NCBI GenBank assembly: GCA_051294375.1
Contig: CM119265.1
Coordinates: 9,930,339-9,994,338, forward strand
Length of the DNA stretch: 64,000 nucleotides
From: Paraspadella gotoi
Taxonomy: Eukaryota > Chaetognatha
Reading direction: 5' to 3'
Positions 23,592 to 34,742 of the stretch are shown here, in pieces (position 1 is the stretch's first letter; every line of letters begins with the position of its first letter). A program made the position numbers and the translations under genes. The notes beneath the pieces are model-generated. The model did no database searches, was not told the DNA's origin, and worked only from the letters and a program-made list of their open reading frames with translations.

Positions 23592-23745
23592 TATTTCAAA
23601 ACGCAACGAAACGAAAGTAAATATATATGGAAAATTTACTTTTTATATTGTAATATTAAAGCGCGAGTTAAAAATATATTTTTTCTTAATTTCAAATAGA
23701 GGTCATCTTTGTTAATCCATTAAGTCAGTAAAATTTACAGGCGAA

Positions 23746-24871
23746 ATGTCTAAACGTCGATCTGTACTCTTTTTGGAGAACCTCGCTCTAGTTTCAAGAC
23801 GGCGTCTTCGTGAGACGGAGGAAGAGAAGGAAGAAATTCGCGACGAAGCCCTCACTGACACAGAGGTAAGTCATTCAGTTTTGTTAAGTTTAAAAACAAG
23901 TGACTGACTGACTGACTGGCGTGCAGAGGCGTTTTTACACTTGTAACCTAATCCTAAACCCTAACACTAGTCATTAACTTCAATCACTAACATAATACTT
24001 CTCCTTAATCACTGACATAATCCCTAACTTAATCCCCAACCCTCGAAAGATTAATCTAAATTAGATTAATCTAATTATAATTAATCTAGTGAAGAGACAG
24101 TAATTATTGATAAGTGTAAATGACAGAACCGTTCAATATAAGCTGTCCCTGAGATACGGATCAGGCTGTAACACCGTGTTACAGCGGGTTAAGCGCCCCG
24201 TCCCTCTAAACTGCTAGGCGGCCACCGGGCTAGAACCCCGGACCTTTGGGTTGGGAGGCGAATGACTTGCCTCCGGCACCAATGGCCACTGATGAACGGT
24301 TGGTGGATTTTAGTCCACCATACTAGATTAATTTAATTCTAATTCCGAAGTGAGACGTTCTGGGAAAGAAAGCTTTTTTCATTCGAATGATTTTCTTTTT
24401 TCAAACTTCACTTTATTCCCGAGTTCTGTTCCGATATTCCGACGAGAGCCAAATATGACCCCCCCACCCCTTTAATAATGACCCCCACCTTTCAATCAGG
24501 TCCTGGACAAGACGCCGACGTCGCCGACTTTTCTCGCCTCCAACTCCTTCCTTCTTTCAACACCCCCAGAAAATCCCCCTACGGCTGGAGCCGATTCGGG
24601 AGCAGGAGCGAAGGAGGAAGCGGGAAGTGGAGCGGAAGATGTAGTGGGATTTGGCGTTATCCCGTCAAAAGTGGCTAAAATGGTCTGGCGGGCCTTATGC
24701 ATGGTTATCGATGAGGTTGCGGAGGCATCGGGACCGGAGTACGTTGCGACTATAAAAGCGATGGAGAAGAGAGAAGGAGTCGAGAGAATGGTTGAGGCAG
24801 CCAGGGTGTTGGTGAACGAGGCAGAAGATTTCAGGGCGAAAATTAAGTACGATTACTCACTTAATAAGTAA
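23746..24871 (+). CDS. Two-exon gene for an unrecognised 163-residue protein
   Basis: Coding exon 1 is 23746-23865 (40 codons) and exon 2 is 24500-24871 (123 codons plus TAA). The intron has GAG|gtaagt and caatcag|GTC borders and phase 0. A good acceptor (tttacag) lies just before the ATG, suggesting a 5' UTR intron. AATAAA follows about 100 bp after the stop. The protein is highly charged at the start (residues 1-40, with RRRLRETEEEKEE). Residues about 46-86 are Pro/Ser/Ala/Gly rich, followed by a helical-looking region from about 88 to 160 (KVAKMVWRALCMVIDEVAEA...). It has no signal peptide or transmembrane segment, so it is probably intracellular. I do not recognise the family. Coding bias and clean splicing make a real gene likely; it has not been tested against transcripts. 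Confidence 0.7.
24140..24330 (-). repeat. tRNA-derived SINE in the intron of the 163-residue gene
   Basis: Read on the minus strand it has a B-box-like GGGGTTCTAGCCCGG, preceded by GGCAAGTCATTCGCCTCCCA in A-box position. It also has an outer TGGTGGACTAAAATCCACCA hairpin. The structure fits a tRNA-like SINE head. A fragment of the same head is found at 4722-4762. Confidence 0.65.
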
Positions 24872-24972
24872 GCTGCTCTATTTCATCGTCCTTCGTAATA
24901 TCAGCTTTGATTTCCTATTTTACCTTTCATTCGCCAAACGTTGAATTCTGCATTTTTAATTATTTTGTTTTT

Positions 24973-24978
24973 AATAAA
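24973..24978 (+). terminator. Polyadenylation signal AATAAA
   Basis: First canonical signal after the stop codon at 24869-24871, 100 bp downstream. Confidence 0.55.
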
Positions 24979-25394
24979 ATTCATATTTACTAATTTTCTT
25001 TTAATTCATCAGTGAAAATTGTAATAAAAAATGAGGTGGATAATTTTTTATTAGTAGTTTATATATTTTATAGTTTCATAGAATAACTGATAATTTAACT
25101 AATAAGCAATAGCTTTTTCCTAAAGAAAACCAATTAACAATGAGACTAAACTTTAGCTAAAGCAAGAGCAAAAGCAGACAGTATTATACTAGGCTTATCT
25201 AATTGAATTGGCTAAGGCAAAAGCAGAGGGAATTGTAATGAGCTTCTCTAATTTAAGTAGCTTTAGCAAAAGCAAGAGCAGTTATAATTTTAATGACCCT
25301 AAACTTGTAGGTTAGCACTGGCAAAAGCCAAAGAATAGCAAAAGCATTAGTAAAAACCAACAAGATAGTTGATTTAGCCCTCCAAAATGCAAGA

Positions 25395-26035
25395 GCTTGT
25401 CCCAAGGGATGATCATGTGACCCAGAAGGTGTCTATATAAGGAGGAGCACTGAAGACTTCTGGGAGAGTCTGCTGAGACCCTCTGGTGTGTAAGGTGAAA
25501 CTCTGTCCGGCTGGAAAAGGTTCTTAAAAAACGTTCAAGTCCAGGAGAGACTAAAAACGTCTAAGTCCCAAATTATAATAGTCTCTAAAGACTAAGGTGG
25601 TTAAGTCCCATAGGACTTAAGGGTTAAAATAATTTCCGGGTTTAAAGTCTAGTAAGACTTGAAGGCTTAATAACTCCAGACTTGGGGTGCCAAAGAGGGT
25701 CTCAATTTAAAGTGGATTACAGACTCACAACATTTTGTGGATTCATCTACAACTTTTCCAAGTGGATTTTCTATTTTGCGCTTTTTTACTGCTTCATATT
25801 TTGACATACATTGATTATTTTGTGTAAATAAGTGATACTGAGTAATAAGTAGATACTGCAATTACCCTTGTTCTAATATTTCTTGTTCTCATTTCAGATT
25901 TAATAATAATTAAATACGTGGAACTGGGATAAGGATTCCTGTCAGGACGAGTGTGGACACGCCATTTACCACACTCTGTAATCGTCGGAAACCCCGCTCT
26001 TTTACGGAATTAAAATTACATCACCAACGCCGGCG
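25395..26035 (+). mobile_element. Possible solo LTR of a retrotransposon
   Basis: A TATA-like GTCTATATAAGGAGGA near 25430 is followed by about 570 bp without ORFs. The segment ends at AATTACATCACCAACGCCGG and CGACCAGGACTCAG, which resembles an LTR end followed by a primer-binding-like region. No gag or pol is seen downstream and the left border is not defined. The call rests on layout only. Confidence 0.35.
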
Positions 26036-26955
26036 ACCAGGACTCAGCCCACCCCCATATTTTTATTACAAAAATCATTCCAGCTAAGTTAACAACGTTA
26101 GTAAGAGGCATGGTTATACTTTCACAGTATCAGGGGGTCAGTCCATCTGTAACAAGGGTCAATACTCCCATCGAGGGTCTCTCTCTCTCTCTCTAAAGGA
26201 AACTAAAAGTAATCTGTCCGAGATCTGTGTGTCTCTCTTTCTGTCTCTCTCTCTCTCTCTCTCGCCTTTTAAATCAATTAATTTAGACGTTGTTGTTAAG
26301 TAACAACGTAAGACAAAAATTTTAAAAAATTAATATAAAATAAAAAACAATCGGGCTAGAACCCAGCATAAATAGTTAGGAACGTTTTTTAATACTGTTC
26401 ATAGCCTCAGCTAAAAAAAGGGTTCCTAATTTCAGAACTCCGGTGTCGATAACGTAAAGAGGATTTAATCTCCAAGCGTAGTTACTCCTCCTCCTCCCAT
26501 ATAGAGCTAAACCCTCCTCTTACTACTCCTAATTATGAATTCATTACGGAAAAAGACTAACAAATTCATCTTCAGCAACATATAGATATGAGATAAATTC
26601 ATACGGGGAATCAATGCATAAATTCATTGTAAACTGATGAAAATAAAACGAAATATAAAGAAACAACTTGGCAATGGTTAACAATGGTTAGCAATGGTCA
26701 ATAATGTTTAGGATTGGAGATGAAAAGACTGACGGATGACAGACGGACGCAAATCAGGTGAAAGACATTGAAAAGTGACCATCTGCAGAAAGATAAACTG
26801 ATGGAAGACATTTTCTTATTAAATTTGCGACAAATTATTAACATCAAGAATTCCGGAATAAACGAATTATTTCGTACAAAATAAATTGAGAAATGGCGCT
26901 GGAAGGAGACTAAGATTTGGACTTCTGGTTACTCCAATTGTTCTGAGTCAACTAG

Positions 26956-27172
26956 ATGACCCTAGTCAGTAGTCACAAAGATCTCTGTGACAGAACTACA
27001 GTGAAGCCTCCCTCGTCGGTTGTCCTCTCTCTTTTTATATTGCGAAAAAACGATTATTCTAATAATAAGCAAAGAACAAAAAACTGCTTTTTTTTTGGGG
27101 ACAATCGACGAGGACGACGACTGAGGCTTCACCGTAGTTCGGTGAGAAGGATCTTTGTGACTAAGGTCATCT
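26956..27172. mobile_element. MITE with about 75 bp inverted arms
   Basis: The left arm begins GATGACCCTAGTCAGTAGTC. The right arm, reversed, begins GATGACCTTAGTCACAAAGA. Arms stay complementary through the GAAGCCTC and GTCGGTTGTCC blocks around an AT-rich loop. The ORFs on both strands are shadows of this palindrome. Confidence 0.8.
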
Positions 27173-27384
27173 AAATGACTGATGTCAATTTGAGTCACCA
27201 GAGTCTAAACTTTATTCTAAAGATCGAATATGATGACGTGGTTCGATGCTGTATCCTGTCGACGGTTGGTCTCTGCCAAGTCGTGGTGCGCGTGTTGTGG
27301 TCCACGTAAAATTTGGAATCTGGGTGCGTTCCTTCTCGTCGGATTTACTTTCAAAGATCTCCCCATTTCATCTTAATTTCTGAA

Positions 27385-27540
27385 TTAGGTTGAAAGGTTA
27401 GGAATTAAGGTTAGGGATTAGGTTATTGATTATGGTTAGAGATTAAGGTTTAAGGTTAAGGGTTAGGGTTAGAAAGTAGGTTAGGAATCGGATTACAATT
27501 AAAAGAATATAATTAGGTTAAATATTAAGGTTGAAATTTA
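27385..27540. repeat. Degenerate GGTTAGGG-like repeat
   Basis: Many GGTTAGG, GGATTAGG and AAGGTTAAGG variants in tandem, without exact period. It is a decayed TTAGGG-like tract, comparable (opposite strand) to 18548-18662. Confidence 0.6.
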
Positions 27541-28285
27541 TTTTTTTTCCAAGGCACGTTTTTGAGAAAATTTAATTTAAAAAAAAAAATTTTTGAAGAA
27601 AATTTTTTAATTTTTTAAGGCAAATAATTTAAATTATGTATTCATCCTGATTCATTTTTCTAGACCTTTCAGATGAACCCATTCCCATCATTTTAAAATA
27701 ATTCATTAACGAGATAATCGACTTACAAGTAATATTTTCATATTTTTTATTATTTATTTCATTTATAATCATTTATTCTTATAATACTACAAAAATATTC
27801 AATATAAATTTATTAAAATGTTAAGTGCATTATGTCGAGCTCCTGTTTGTAGGAAGACGGTCGGTAAAATTAAATAGTGTTTAAGGCTTTTTTGTAATTA
27901 AACTAAATAAAGGACAAATGAGAAAAACTAATAAAATAATTTAAATATCTTTACCTTTATAAATAGATTACATCTGTATTTAAAGCATAAGTAAAATTAA
28001 GTATTTTTCTTGATTGTGGTGTATTTTATTTTAAATTATCGTGCGCAGATCGCGACGTTGTTTGCTCAAACTTGTTTTCTTTTTCTTTCTTTTTTTCTTT
28101 CTTTTTTCTTCCAACCTTCGCCTTTGGAAAGGAAGAATTCTCGCGCTTGGAAGGAGGCGACGCTAATGAAACGAAAGGAACCTGAAAAAAATGGAAAGGA
28201 TAAAAGGAAGAAAAAAAGGAAAATACATGGAAAAATGAATATAAATAAAAAAAGATTAACACTTTAAGACGAAAGAGATTTTTTT
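27541..28285. other. AT-rich non-coding stretch
   Basis: No gene. A short block GTTTGCTCAAACTTGTTTT near 28057 also occurs near 59437, within otherwise different sequence, and may be a small dispersed repeat. Confidence 0.5.
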
Positions 28286-28640
28286 TTTCTCTTTTCTTTC
28301 TTCTCTCTCTTCTCGTCTCGTCTTCTCTCTCTCGTCATCATCTCTCGTCTCGTCTCTCTCGGTCTGCTCTACGTTCTCCTCTCTGATCTCTCGTCTTCTC
28401 CTCTCTCGATCGTGCAAGGCACAATAGAGAGAAAGATGTATGAGAAGCCGCTTTGCCAATAAATAATCGCCGATGAAAGAGGCAGGTCAAAGAGGACCGA
28501 GAAATATTTTATGAAAAAAATTCTCGTATTCATGCTCTCTTTGCTCTCGTCTCTCTCGTCTCTCTCTTCTCCTCCTCTCTCCTTCATCCTCTCTCGTCTC
28601 TCTCTTGCTTCTCTCTCTCTTCTCTAATATCCTCTCTATT
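28286..28640. repeat. TCTCGTC-rich imperfect repeat
   Basis: Degenerate TCTCTCGTC/TCTCTTCTC repeats in two blocks, with unique sequence at 28425-28530 between them. Confidence 0.8.
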
Positions 28641-28689
28641 CTACGATCATAATCAACCTGAAAATCTGAATAAATGCCTTCAGACTAAA

Positions 28690-29644
28690 TTACTTTTTTT
28701 TTTCATAACGGATAAAACGGGTAGAAAAAAGTCTGCCATAAAAATTACGTTTTTTTTCTCTAAATGTAAACACAACCTCATCACCCCGGCAAAATCAACA
28801 CCTAACAATTCATGGATCCCGCATGTCCACAGCTTGAGAAAGTCACAAACCCGGATTCACCATACCCCTCCCCCTTACCGAATCACACTGCCTCCGCCCC
28901 AACCCCCACCCATTGCATGCTTCGCGCGATGGTTCGAATCTAATTTTCGAAAGGCGACCCGCTATCGATCAGAGTTAACTTCCAGTTAAAGAGGCCCCTA
29001 ATCCTTATCTTTGTTTATCGCGTTTCGAGGCCAACCTTCGCTTTCTCTTCGTCTCTCTTCCTCCAATAAACTTACCTTTTCTTCAAAAAGCCGTTTGGTC
29101 TCCGACCTCACTCCTGTGTTTTTACTAGTTTTAATTTTAAACAGACGTTCCGTAGTTTATTTTCCTTTCTTTTCGTTGCCTTATTTGTTTGTTTACATAC
29201 AACGACTTTTTATTTTGAAACAGAAATATCGGCTTTAATGTAAGCCTTTATCAGCGCAAATGTAATGTTCCGTAGTTTTAAATTAAATTAGTTTAATTAA
29301 GCACAGCTCTAATCCATTTTTACCATATTTTTTAACCCCTGCAACTTACCCTTTCATTGTAGATCGTAATAATCTTCCCTTATCCGCTTTAATCCAATCA
29401 AGGATCATAGATCCAACAAAAACTCATTTCTCTCTATCCATCAATTCCTCGCCTTCCTTCCACCGAGATTTAACCAACCCTAACCTTCTTCAATCCAATC
29501 ATCCTTACCCTCTCTCTCCTTAATCCAATCACCCTTACCGTCTCTCTCCCATTCAATCCAATCAACCCGGTGAAAGGATCTTTTTCGCTTTCGTTTAACG
29601 TTTTGCGCGGAATTAGATTTTCTTTCCTTCGTTTGCCTCATCAG
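28690..29644 (+). repeat. Tandem duplication, copy 1
   Basis: About 950 bp that recurs in the same order at 30150-31385. Shared anchors include GTTCGAATCTAATTTTCGAA, CAAAAAGCCGTTTGGTCTCC, CAAGGATCATAGATCCAACA and GAATTAGATTTTCTTTCCTT. It ends exactly at a 25 base gap. Confidence 0.85.
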
Positions 29645-30149
29645 NNNNNNNNNNNNNNNNNNNNNNNNNGTGCAGCGAGGTTTGGAAAGGCACAAAGTAC
29701 GATGCAGAAATTTTGGTAAATCGGAAAGCTGCGTGATCAAGGAGTAGAGAGAGATGTGGTGGCAGGAAATAGAAATTGCGTGCGAGCGTGGTTGGTGTTT
29801 GCGGGGGTATCGACAGAACGGCTAAATTCCCCAAAAGCGAGAACAGCACAGCCTGAAAAGACCAAGTTTGTAATTTTATATAATGTAGAATACAAGTAGT
29901 TGAAAAAAAAAAGTTAAATTCTGCACGGTTTCGTTGACGTTGAATTTTGTAAATTAAATTGATTAAACTTCTTTAAAACTTATTAGTCCATATTAAAAGT
30001 ATGCGAACAGGCTATTATGAGTAATTTTAAATTGTATATTGTAAACAACGATCTAAAAAGAAGTGACAAAATATTAGTCCTGTGAATACGATGCTCTCGT
30101 TTATTTTTTATCAGAACTAATATCCTTTTGATATATTTCTATATCGATT

Positions 30150-31385
30150 ATAAAAAAAATTATTATTCACGAAAAAAAAGTCTGTCCATTTAAAAATACG
30201 TTTTTTTCACTAAATTTAAATCATTACAACTCTAGCTCCACCTTCCGCACCAAATCAGACGTTGCAAACCGCTCTACAAACTCATCCTTCATTAGGAAGA
30301 GTTAGAGTCCTCCCGTACGTTGGGTTTCCGTTTTTTTTAAACTAAATATTTAGCATCACCCTATTTTAATCTACTTGTCTATTACGGCACCGAGCATGAC
30401 GGACCAAGGATTACGGACAACCCCGGATTATCGACCCCCCCTCCGATCCACTCGCCGCACCTAACCCCCACCCACATCATCCTTCCGTATGAGTTCGAAT
30501 CTAATTTTCGAAAAGGCGACGGGCCGCTAGTACGACTGCGAGAGTTAACTTTCCAGTTAAAGAGGCGCCCTAAATCCCGTATATGCTTTGTTGGGAGTGC
30601 GCGTCTGTCGAGGGCCACACCTTCGGGCTGCCTCTGTACGTGTCTTCTCTCTCCTCAAACAAGATAAGGAGAAACTACCGTTTTCCTTCAAAAAGCCGTT
30701 TGGTCTCCGATCCTCACATCCTGTGGTATCCTCGCTTACTCAGTTGTTAATTCTATAAACAGACGTTTCCGTCTGTTTTTCTCTTTTACGTATTCTCGTT
30801 GCCTTATTTGCTATGTGGTGACTACGAACTCGACGTTCTCTGTATTCTGATTCACAGACATCGTCTCATCTCGCTGTCTTATCTGTAAGCCCTTTATCCA
30901 GCGCAATCGGTTCAATACCGCAATCGTTAGCGTTATCACTCAATACTCTGCATAATCTAGTTATTAGTTAAGCACAGCTCTGTAAATCACTTTATTTTAC
31001 ACATATCTTTATCCCCTGCAACTTACCCTTTATCATTGGTCTAAGATGCGTAATTATCGTTCCTTATCCGCGCTTTAATGCCAATCAAGGATCATAGATC
31101 CAACAAAAACATCTCTTCTTTTCTATTCTATTTCACCGGTAGTACATCAATTCCTGCGCCTGTTCCTTGCACAGCGAGATTTAGCCAAGACCCTTAACCT
31201 TGCTTCAATCCAATCATTCCTTACCCTCTCTCTCCTTAATCAATGCACCTCTTAGCCGTCTCCTGCTCCCATTCAATCCAATTCAAACCCGGTGCAAAGG
31301 ATGCTTCTTTCGGCTTTCGTTTAACGGTTTTGCGCGCGCAATTAGATTTTCTTTCCTTCGTTTGCCTATCAGCGAGAGGGTCGCA
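30150..31385 (+). repeat. Tandem duplication, copy 2 (indel-rich)
   Basis: The same sequence as 28690-29644 but about 280 bp longer, with scattered insertions of one to many bases throughout. That pattern fits uncorrected long-read sequence better than natural divergence. No gene was found in either copy. Confidence 0.8.
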
Positions 31386-31756
31386 AATGCAGACGAGTTA
31401 TCCTCTACTCTTTCTCTGCTCTCTCTTCTTCTCTCCTTCACTCTCTCTCTATCGTCTCTCTCTCCTTCGCGGTACTCTCTTTTCTCCCTGAAACGTCAAA
31501 GACTGTCACCACGATCCGGCAAGGAACGGTAATTGGTTTTTCTTTGGTGTTAACGAAGGTAGATCACTTCTTCCTGTTCTCATTCCTCATGTTTCTCTGT
31601 GTTCTATTTTCTCTCGCCTTCTTTCTGGTGCTAGAGTTTGAGACGGCATCTCCGTTTCTATCTTGCCTCCACTATTTCTCGTTCCTGACGCCTTTCTATC
31701 CTTTCTTCTCCTACCTAGAACTTCGTTCGTCCTCATTTGTTCATTTCGGGACGCTC

Positions 31757-31764
31757 GTCTCTCG

Positions 31765-31795
<31 letters not shown>

Positions 31796-31820
31796 CTCTT
31801 CCTACTTCTCTCTCTGTAGA
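31757..31820. repeat. (CT)n microsatellite
   Basis: About 60 bp of CT repeat with small interruptions. Confidence 0.9.
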
Positions 31821-31982
31821 TCTGACGGAGTGCTCTCGTCCTCTCTCCACTCCCGCGTGGGAGACGGGCTGGAAGAGACGGCCGTTGAGAGAGGCGCGGA
31901 CGCGAGAAGATGGAGGATAGTAGAGATAGAGAAGAGAAGGAGAGAACGCCTAAAAAAGAACGAAAAAGGAAAAGATACAAAC

Positions 31983-32095
31983 TGTGACGTTTTGACGCGT
32001 GACGAGTGACGCTCGGCGTTTTTCCCCGTGACGTCAAGTGAACTGTCACAATCTGAGATGTTGTGATGATACGACGACGACGCGATGACGTGAAG
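31983..32095. promoter_or_regulatory. Cluster of TGACG elements with a full CRE palindrome
   Basis: TGACG appears at least six times in about 110 bp, including one perfect TGACGTCA at about 32029-32036. This is the site recognised by CREB/ATF bZIP factors. No gene start was identified nearby, so the function is open. Confidence 0.35.
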
Positions 32096-32289
32096 ACGGA
32101 GACGATGTTTTGAAGGAGTCGGCGTCAGGCGGCGCCTGTTTTGCTTCTTAGACGAAAGATGTCGCGGTCGATGACGTCTTCTTTCTTGTCGTCGTCGTCG
32201 TCGTCGTCCTCGTCGTCCTCTTAGTTATCGTCGCTATCGCTATCGCTGTCGTCGTAATAACTAAGAGTTAAATATTGCTAATTTTAAAG

Positions 32290-32420
32290 TTTAAACGGAA
32301 ACCAGGTACTCTGGGAGTTGATTAACTCTTCTATGAGGGAGTCTTGAGAGCTTGCAACGTCTTGCAGTGCTATTAAATAAATAAATAATTTGGTAATAAT
32401 TTTAACAATTTCATTTAAAA
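32290..32420 (+). repeat. Dispersed repeat family R1, copy 4 (fragment)
   Basis: GGAAACCAGGTACTCTGGGA, GAGGGAGTCTTGA and GCTTGCA blocks match 950-1020 in the same order. Confidence 0.65.
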
Positions 32421-32879
32421 ATAAACGTACGTACGTGCAATTTAACTTTTTTTAGATCGTTGTACAATATACAATTTAAAATTAACTCATAATAGCCTGT
32501 CCATAACTTGTTAATTAAATGAATAAATAAGTTTTAAAGAAGTTTTAACAATTTAATTTAAAAATCAACGTACGAACATGCAATTTAACTTTTTTTCAAC
32601 TACTTGTATAATATACAAATTAAAATTACAACTGGTCTTGCTTGCTGTCTCGGCTTTGGCAATTCTACCCTTCCTTCGCAAACTAGCGTGACATCTATTT
32701 GCCATCTCCTCCTTAACTCCTTATCATCCACTCTTCCGATTTACCATAAAATTTCTGCCATCGTCTTGCCTTTCCAACCTCCTGCCATAGAGCTAGCCAT
32801 TTCAACGTCCCCCTCATCGCCATCTCCCCCCCACAAATCCCAGCCAATCGCTACTTCCCCCGCCCCCTTAAAACATCGT

Positions 32880-33060
32880 CATTTCCCATTTCATGTCCTC
32901 CATCGACGACGCCATCTTTCGTCTCTGGTTTTCGAGTCTCGTTTCTTTCAGTCTCTTCGGAGGTTCGAATCCCACCGCTGCCACCACATTTAAGTAAGTA
33001 GACAGGGATTTCAACATGAAACCAAAGTGGATTTTATTCTGAGATAAGACAAGCAAAGAC
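32880..33060 (+). repeat. SINE-like segment with exact B box
   Basis: GGTTCGAATCC at 32962-32972 is an exact RNA polymerase III B box. It is followed by CACCGCTGCCACCACATTTA, a tRNA acceptor-like context. No clear cloverleaf could be drawn, so a tRNA-derived SINE fragment is more likely than a tRNA gene. Confidence 0.45.
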
Positions 33061-33449
33061 GGTGTCAGAATTTGAGGCAGAATGAATCAGTACAGAAATA
33101 GCAAGTATTTATAGATTTAAATACAGAGCAATCGGATCATCGACACGGGCTGGTTTTCCCGATGGCTTGAAGCCCATCTTGTGATTGGTCGATTCAATGA
33201 GAGAGTAGAATCCGGATTCCGGCGGATTCTATCCGAGTCGCGGATCCGATTCCATTTTTGGTTCTCATTCCATCTGTAATTCGCCGATTAATGATTTTTT
33301 TCCCGCGAAAAAAAAGGGGAAAAAAGAAGAAAAAAGAAAAAAAAAGAAAAAGAGAAAAAGGAAAAAAAAGGCTCGAATCGATAAATGATTTTTCGGCGTC
33401 GGAAATGCTCCCATCAATTATCCGCGAGTCTCTCTCTCTCTCTCTCTCT

Positions 33450-33835
33450 GTTCAGGATGTTTCAACCGTTTAGTCTCGGTCAACAACATCGTCGACGTCA
33501 TCGTAGACGTTGTCCTCGACTTCCTAATCATCATCATAGTCAGCGTCGTCGTCATCGTCGTTGCTTACGTCGTTCTCGTTGTCGTCGTCATCGTCGTCAT
33601 CCTCGTTGTAGCTTGCGTCTTGTCATCATTGTTCTCGCGGTCATCGTTCTTGTTTTTGTTTTTGTCGTCGTCATCTTCCTCGTCATCATCGTCATCGTCG
33701 CAAACTCGTTTTAATCGATCTCGATCGTCGTCGTCGTCGTCGTCATCGTCATCGTCGTCGGTTTTTGTTTTTAAATTTTGCAACGCGGTCGACGCCGATC
33801 AAAACGACGTTGATTCGCGTTTACTCACATTTTCT
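33450..33835 (+). repeat. GTC-rich unit, copy 1
   Basis: A unit of about 390-400 bp. It begins at CAGGATGTTTCAACCGTTTA and runs through long TCGTCGTCATCG stretches. It ends GACGTTGATTCGCGTTTACT followed by CACATTTTCTCTC. Six copies lie between 33.4 and 37.2 kb in two orientations. Frames across it are Val/Ile or Arg/His low complexity and I do not treat them as genes. Confidence 0.9.
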
Positions 33836-33901
33836 CTCTCTCTCTCTCTCCTTCTCTTTCTCTCTCAAGTTCTTAGGGTGTACCATTGATGACAGACTAC
33901 T

Positions 33902-34315
33902 GTGAGAGAGAGAGAAAATGTGAGTAAACGCGAATCAACGTCGTTTTGATCGGCGTCGACCGCGTCGCGAAATTTAAAAACAAAAACCGACGACGACGAC
34001 AAGGACGACGACTACGACGATCGAAGATCGAATAAAACGAGTTTGCGACGATGACGACGATGACCAGGAAGTTGACGACGACAAAAACAACAACAAGAAC
34101 GATGACCGCGAGAACAATGATGACTATTACCAATCGGTTGACAAGACGCAAGCTACAACGAGGAATGACGACGATGACGACGACAACGAGAACGACGAAA
34201 GCAACGACGATGACGACGACGCTGACTATGATGATGATTAGGAAGTCGAGGACAACGTCTACGATGACGTCAACGATGTTGTTGACCGAGACTAAACGGT
34301 TGAAACATCCTGAAC
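33902..34315 (-). repeat. GTC-rich unit, copy 2 (inverted)
   Basis: Reverse complement of copy 1 with small insertions. It starts at GAGAAAATGTGAGTAAACGC and ends at GGTTGAAACATCCTG. It faces copy 1 across a CT/GA spacer of about 65 bp. Confidence 0.9.
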
Positions 34316-34324
34316 AGAGAGAGA

Positions 34325-34710
34325 AGAGAGAAAATGTGAGTAAACGCGAATCAACGTCGTTTTGATCGGCGTCGACCGCGTCGCGAAATTTAAAAACAAA
34401 AACCGATGACGACGACGACGACGACGATCGAGATCGATTAAAACGAGTTTGCGACGATGATGATGATGACGAGGAAGATGACGACGACAAAAACAAAAAC
34501 AAAGAACGATGACCGCGAGAACAATGATGACAAGACGCAAGCTACAATGAGGATGACGATGATGACGACGACGAGAACGACGAAAGCAACGACGATGACA
34601 ACGACGCTGACTATGATGATGATTAGGAAGTCGAGGACAACGTCTACGATGACGTCGACGATGTTGTTGACCGAGACTAAACGGTTGAAACATCCTGAAC
34701 AGAGAGAGAG
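34325..34710 (-). repeat. GTC-rich unit, copy 3 (inverted)
   Basis: Direct tandem neighbour of copy 2. It ends in (GA)n and (GATA)n up to 34742. Confidence 0.9.
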
Positions 34711-34742
34711 AGAGAGAGAGAAAGAGAGATAGATAGATAGAT

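Noticed and set aside
32962-32972. tRNA gene around an exact B box
   Set aside because: No cloverleaf, A box at proper distance or acceptor stem could be drawn; a SINE fragment is more likely. The same applies to 24.2, 43.1, 55.07 and 55.97 kb.
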